A stretch of 64,000 bases of DNA from JABFXC01 sp045804265 (GTDB taxonomy: Bacteria > Gemmatimonadota > Gemmatimonadetes > Gemmatimonadales > Gemmatimonadaceae), in NCBI GenBank assembly GCA_045804265.1, contig JBJMNK010000039.1, positions 1-64,000 on the forward strand, given 5' to 3'. The translations under genes were made by a program, and so were the position numbers. The notes under the pieces were generated by a model, which searched no databases, had not been told where the DNA came from, and saw only the letters and a program-made list of their open reading frames with translations. Position 1 is the stretch's first letter; each line of letters opens with the position of its first letter. Shown piece by piece: positions 61,549-64,000 of this stretch.

Positions 61549-62005
61549 CGATCGCGTGTCGCGACATGAATCGCGGCGCGGCTTCACGCTGATGGAGCTG
61601 CTGGTGGTGATCGCGATTATCGCGACACTGGCGGCGGTGGTCGCGCCGGCGATTTTCCGAAACGTCGGCGACGCTAAGGATGCTTCCGCGAAATCGCATG
61701 TCGATCTCCTCGCCCTCGCGCTTAATTCGTACCGGCTCGACAACGACGTCTTTCCCACGACCGAACAGGGTCTCGAGGCGCTGAGGACGTTGCCGACCAG
61801 CGGCGACCTGCCACGGAACTGGCGTGGCCCCTACCTGAGTAAGCTGGTCCCGAGCGACCCGTGGGGGCGCCCGTACGTCTATGCCGCGCCCGGGAGGGTG
61901 AATCCAGGCTCGTTCGATCTCTACACGTTAGGCAGGGATGGCAAGGCGGGCGGCAATGGCGAGGACGCCGATGTGACCTCGTGGGGCGGCCCGGTCCAGC
62001 CGTGA
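61532..62005 (+). CDS. gspG: major pseudopilin GspG
   Basis: 157 residues from GTG 61532 (GGAGG 61520-61524 upstream), overlapping gspE by 17 bases. Prepilin leader ending RRG17 with cleavage before Phe18: FTLMELLVVIAIIATLAAVVAP, Glu at mature position 5. The body has the GspG signature VFPTTEQGLEAL, WRGPYL, DPWGRPYVY and GSFDLYTLGRDGKAGG (calcium-site region). Forms the pseudopilus. Ends in GTGA overlap with gspF. Confidence 0.95.
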   Translation: MSSSNSDRVSRHESRRGFTLMELLVVIAIIATLAAVVAPAIFRNVGDAKDASAKSHVDLLALALNSYRLDNDVFPTTEQGLEALRTLPTSGDLPRNWRGPYLSKLVPSDPWGRPYVYAAPGRVNPGSFDLYTLGRDGKAGGNGEDADVTSWGGPVQP

Positions 62006-63195
62006 GCCCCACGCTCTCTTATCGTTATCGCGCCGCGCGCCCTGACGGGTCACTCGAGCTGGGGGTGCTCGACGCAACCAGCCGGGAGTCGGCGAGCGGG
62101 CTGCTCGCCACCCGCGGGCTATTTCCTGTAGAAATCGTCGAACAGGCTGCCGAGGAAGGCCGCAAGCTGCGCATGTCAGCCGCGGATCTCGCGTTAGGCC
62201 TTCGCGTGCTCGGCGATCTGCTCGAGTCGGGACTGCCCATCTCTCGCGCGCTGGCCGCGCTCGACGAGCTCGCGCCGCCGGCGTGGAAGCCCCTGCTCGC
62301 TGTTGTTCGCCAACAGGTTCGTGAAGGGAAGGGGCTCGCGACCTCACTCGCAGTTGCACCAGTGCAGATCCCCACGCTCGTGATCGGGATCGTGCAGGCG
62401 GGCGAGGCGGGGAGTGGCCTCGCGACCGCAGTACGGCGCAGCGCCGACTTGATGGAGGAGACGGCGGCGACCCGAGCTGCGCTTCGGAACGCACTCGCCT
62501 ATCCGATCGTGCTCGCGAGTGCCGGCGCGGGGTCGATTGGATTGCTCGTCGGCGTGGTGCTACCGAAGTTCGCGAGCATACTCGCTGACCTCGGTCAAGC
62601 GCTCCCGCCAACGACCCGGCTCGTGCTCGGCGTCGCGGCGTTCGTCCGTGCTGCCGCCATCCCCGCGCTGGCCGCGGGCGCGATCGGCGGGGTGGTCTGG
62701 TACCGTTGGGTCTCGACCCCGACCGGCCGCCGCAGCTGGGACAGCGTGCTCCTCGACCTGCCAGCGTTAGGCAGCGTGCGCCGCGCCGCGGCGACGTCGC
62801 GGACTATGGGGGCATTTGCCGCGTTGCTCGAAGGCGGGGTTCCGATCGCCACCGCGATGCACCACGCTGCGGGCGCTGCTGGCGACGCCGCGATCTCCGC
62901 GCGCCTGCTCGCGGCACGAGACAGTGTGATCCACGGCGGCCGCATCTCCCGGGCGCTCGCCGAGCACGAGGCGGCGACGCCGACAGCCATTCGACTGGTG
63001 CGCGCTGGCGAGGAGAGCGGGCGATTGGCGCCCATGCTCGCGCATGCTGCGAAGCTCGAACGTGAGCGGGCGGCGCAGGCGGTAAAGAGCGCGGTCCGAC
63101 TGATCGAGCCCGGCATGATTCTGATTTTCGGTGGGATAGTAGCCCTTGTCGCGGCGTCGCTGCTTCAGGCGATCTACAGCGTACGCCCGCAATGA
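62002..63195 (+). CDS. gspF: type II secretion inner-membrane protein GspF
   Basis: 397 residues from GTG 62002. YRYRAARPDGSLELGVLDA is the standard start; two repeated GspF domains (LGDLLESGLPISRALAAL and AFAALLEGGVPIATAMHHAAG, each with the ..GE..G.L motif: QAGEAGSGLATA, RAGEESGRLAPML) and three membrane segments. It couples GspE to the pseudopilus base. Octamers at 62192 and 62765 both read Ala-Leu-Gly. Confidence 0.94.
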   Translation: MSPTLSYRYRAARPDGSLELGVLDATSRESASGLLATRGLFPVEIVEQAAEEGRKLRMSAADLALGLRVLGDLLESGLPISRALAALDELAPPAWKPLLAVVRQQVREGKGLATSLAVAPVQIPTLVIGIVQAGEAGSGLATAVRRSADLMEETAATRAALRNALAYPIVLASAGAGSIGLLVGVVLPKFASILADLGQALPPTTRLVLGVAAFVRAAAIPALAAGAIGGVVWYRWVSTPTGRRSWDSVLLDLPALGSVRRAAATSRTMGAFAALLEGGVPIATAMHHAAGAAGDAAISARLLAARDSVIHGGRISRALAEHEAATPTAIRLVRAGEESGRLAPMLAHAAKLERERAAQAVKSAVRLIEPGMILIFGGIVALVAASLLQAIYSVRPQ

Positions 63196-63509
63196 CTGCG
63201 GCTCGCGCATCGCGGGGCGGGTTCACGCTCGCGGAGTTGATGGTGGTAATCACGGTGCTTGGAGTGATGGCGGCGGTGACGGGTATGGCACTCGCGACGC
63301 GAGCGCCCGTGCCGACGGCCGACGTCACGCTCGCCCGCATCACCGCCGTCCGTGATTCGGCGGTGCGCAGCGGACAACAGGCCGCGGTGGTCGTTGACGT
63401 CGACAGCGCTCCATACCTCGTCACCGCCTTCCCCGACGGTCGCGTAGCCGCAGATTCGCGACTCGGAATCTCTCAGCTGTCAGGCCGGAGCAATCGTGCG
63501 GCGCGTTAG
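63192..63509 (+). CDS. gspH: minor pseudopilin (GspH-like)
   Basis: 105 residues, ATG overlapping the gspF stop. Leader ends GG10, then FTLAELMVVITVLGVMAAVTGMAL, the prepilin helix with Glu at +5. The remaining 70 residues (VTLARITAVRDSAVRSGQQAAVVVD) match short GspH/FimT-type pseudopilins. Short for GspH. The stop TAG is inside CGTTAGGC (63504-63511), which also lies in the start of the next gene. Confidence 0.82.
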   Translation: MTAARASRGGFTLAELMVVITVLGVMAAVTGMALATRAPVPTADVTLARITAVRDSAVRSGQQAAVVVDVDSAPYLVTAFPDGRVAADSRLGISQLSGRSNRAAR

Positions 63510-63864
63510 GCGTGGCAGACGCGACGGCGTCATCCTACTCGAGGCAATCGTGGCGATGACGATCCTCGCGATCGCCGGGGCAGCCGTCGTCGCGCTCGCG
63601 ACCGACTCGGCGCGGGCGGTCAACCGTGCACGCATCGCTGATGCTGCAACAGAGCAGGCCAACACCTTCCTCGATGCGGTCGCGCTCTGGCCTCGAGAAG
63701 ACCTCGATCGACACCTCGGGGCACGTGATGAAGGCGCATGGCGCCTGGTGGTCGACCGTCCCACGCCGATGCTGTACGACGTCACGCTCGCCGACAGCAC
63801 GGGAACACATGTCCTCCTGCACACGGTGCTGTATCGTGCCGAGGCGGCGCACGATGCGCCGTAA
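63496..63864 (+). CDS. gspI: minor pseudopilin (GspI-like)
   Basis: 122 residues, GTG start overlapping gspH by 14 bases. Basic leader RRVRRGRRDG11, then VILLEAIVAMTILAIAGAAVVAL with Glu at +5, the prepilin helix; the rest is short and strand-like with ADAATEQANTFLDAVALWPRED, typical of GspI position and size. Called mainly from gene order. Confidence 0.8.
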   Translation: MRRVRRGRRDGVILLEAIVAMTILAIAGAAVVALATDSARAVNRARIADAATEQANTFLDAVALWPREDLDRHLGARDEGAWRLVVDRPTPMLYDVTLADSTGTHVLLHTVLYRAEAAHDAP

Positions 63865-64000
63865 GACGGAGGTGAGGCGAGCGGGCTTCACGCTCGTTGA
63901 GGTGATGGTCGCCCTCCTCATCAGCGCCGTCGTGCTCCTCGGCGCGCGCGTGCTGCTAGAGCAGCTTGGCGAGAACGCATCGCGCACCGTCGCGGCCGCA
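63854..64000 (+). CDS. gspJ: minor pseudopilin (GspJ-like), cut by window end
   Basis: 49 residues visible from ATG 63854, overlapping gspI by 11 bases. Leader MRRKTEVRRAG11 then FTLVEVMVALLISAVVLLGA, a prepilin helix with Glu at +5. Assigned GspJ by order after gspH and gspI. It continues beyond the window. Confidence 0.75.
   Translation, partial: MRRKTEVRRAGFTLVEVMVALLISAVVLLGARVLLEQLGENASRTVAAA

Larger units (their letters stand above)
1108..63511. repeat. dispersed octamer GCCTAACG/CGTTAGGC, 32 copies
   Basis: Plus-strand GCCTAACG begins at 1205, 16224, 17754, 31602, 32386, 35443, 36849, 43682, 46261, 47926, 47997, 51413, 52825, 58717, 58825, 59996. CGTTAGGC begins at 1108, 16892, 36977, 50221, 50292, 51889, 53476, 54472, 55708, 56446, 58469, 61469, 61926, 62192, 62765, 63504. 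Independent bases at about 66% G+C would give two or three. Copies lie in genes, in stop codons and in spacers, but none between 1213 and 16223. Confidence 0.85.

Noticed and set aside
1..64000. Many long overlapping frames on the opposite strand of real genes (e.g. minus 45565-46296, minus 4106-4954)
   Set aside because: High G+C keeps antisense frames open; they show no family motifs, and real genes with motifs occupy the other strand.

Overview
The window is high-G+C DNA (roughly two thirds G+C by eye) with GTG and TTG starts, many 4-bp ATGA/GTGA gene overlaps, lipoproteins and a type II secretion operon. This points to a diderm soil-type bacterium. My impression is Gemmatimonadota, but that rests on general resemblance and not on a marker gene. 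I saw no rRNA, tRNA, CRISPR array or intact transposase.

Layout. 0.05-0.9 kb: a lipoprotein on the minus strand. 1.3-15.4 kb: a defence-type island. It has a C5-cytosine methyltransferase (minus), then a tight seven-gene plus-strand operon (HTH-GHKL ATPase, unknown protein, DUF6339-like protein, Vsr nicking endonuclease, GHKL ATPase fused to a nuclease-like domain, DUF262 protein, HEPN-like protein), and a convergent 1099-residue protein with an internal duplication and a PD-(D/E)xK-like C-terminus. 15.4-24.4 kb: loosely packed small accessory genes (acetyltransferases, cupin, methyltransferases, SnoaL-like and ABM-like proteins) with long gene-poor gaps and one broken acetyltransferase. 24.4-29.1 kb: a MocR-type regulator divergent from a translationally coupled GNAT / ArsN2-like double GNAT / PLP decarboxylase operon. 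29.6-43.1 kb: a regulator-rich stretch (two tandem AraC paralogues, two TetR) with metallo-hydrolases, a PhzF protein, SDR and epimerase proteins, a PaiB-like protein and an MFS exporter with a clear tandem operator. 43.1-46.3 kb: WrbA-type flavoprotein plus two exported proteins. 46.3-49.5 kb: a decayed stretch with two tyrosine-recombinase relics, a DUF5946 gene interrupted by a stop codon, and a 51-residue membrane protein. 49.5-51.3 kb: a three-gene coupled operon of unknown role (TIGR04255-like first gene). 52.0-57.7 kb: a secreted Rhs/YD-repeat protein with a polymorphic toxin tip and a probable immunity gene. 58.9-64.0 kb: a sigma-54-type AAA+ protein with an altered GAFTGA loop, then gspE-gspG-gspF-gspH-gspI-gspJ (the last cut by the window end).

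Two things stand out. First, the 1.3-11.9 kb operon combines a cytosine methylase, its matching T:G repair nickase and two different GHKL ATPases with DUF262 and HEPN modules. I do not recognise this set as a named defence system. Second, the octamer GCCTAACG/CGTTAGGC occurs 32 times exactly, about ten times more than base composition predicts. It is found inside conserved genes (forcing the rare Leu codon TTA in Ala-Leu-Gly), at stop codons and in spacers, yet there is no copy in the 15 kb defence island. It looks like a genome-wide signal sequence, and its absence marks the island as foreign.
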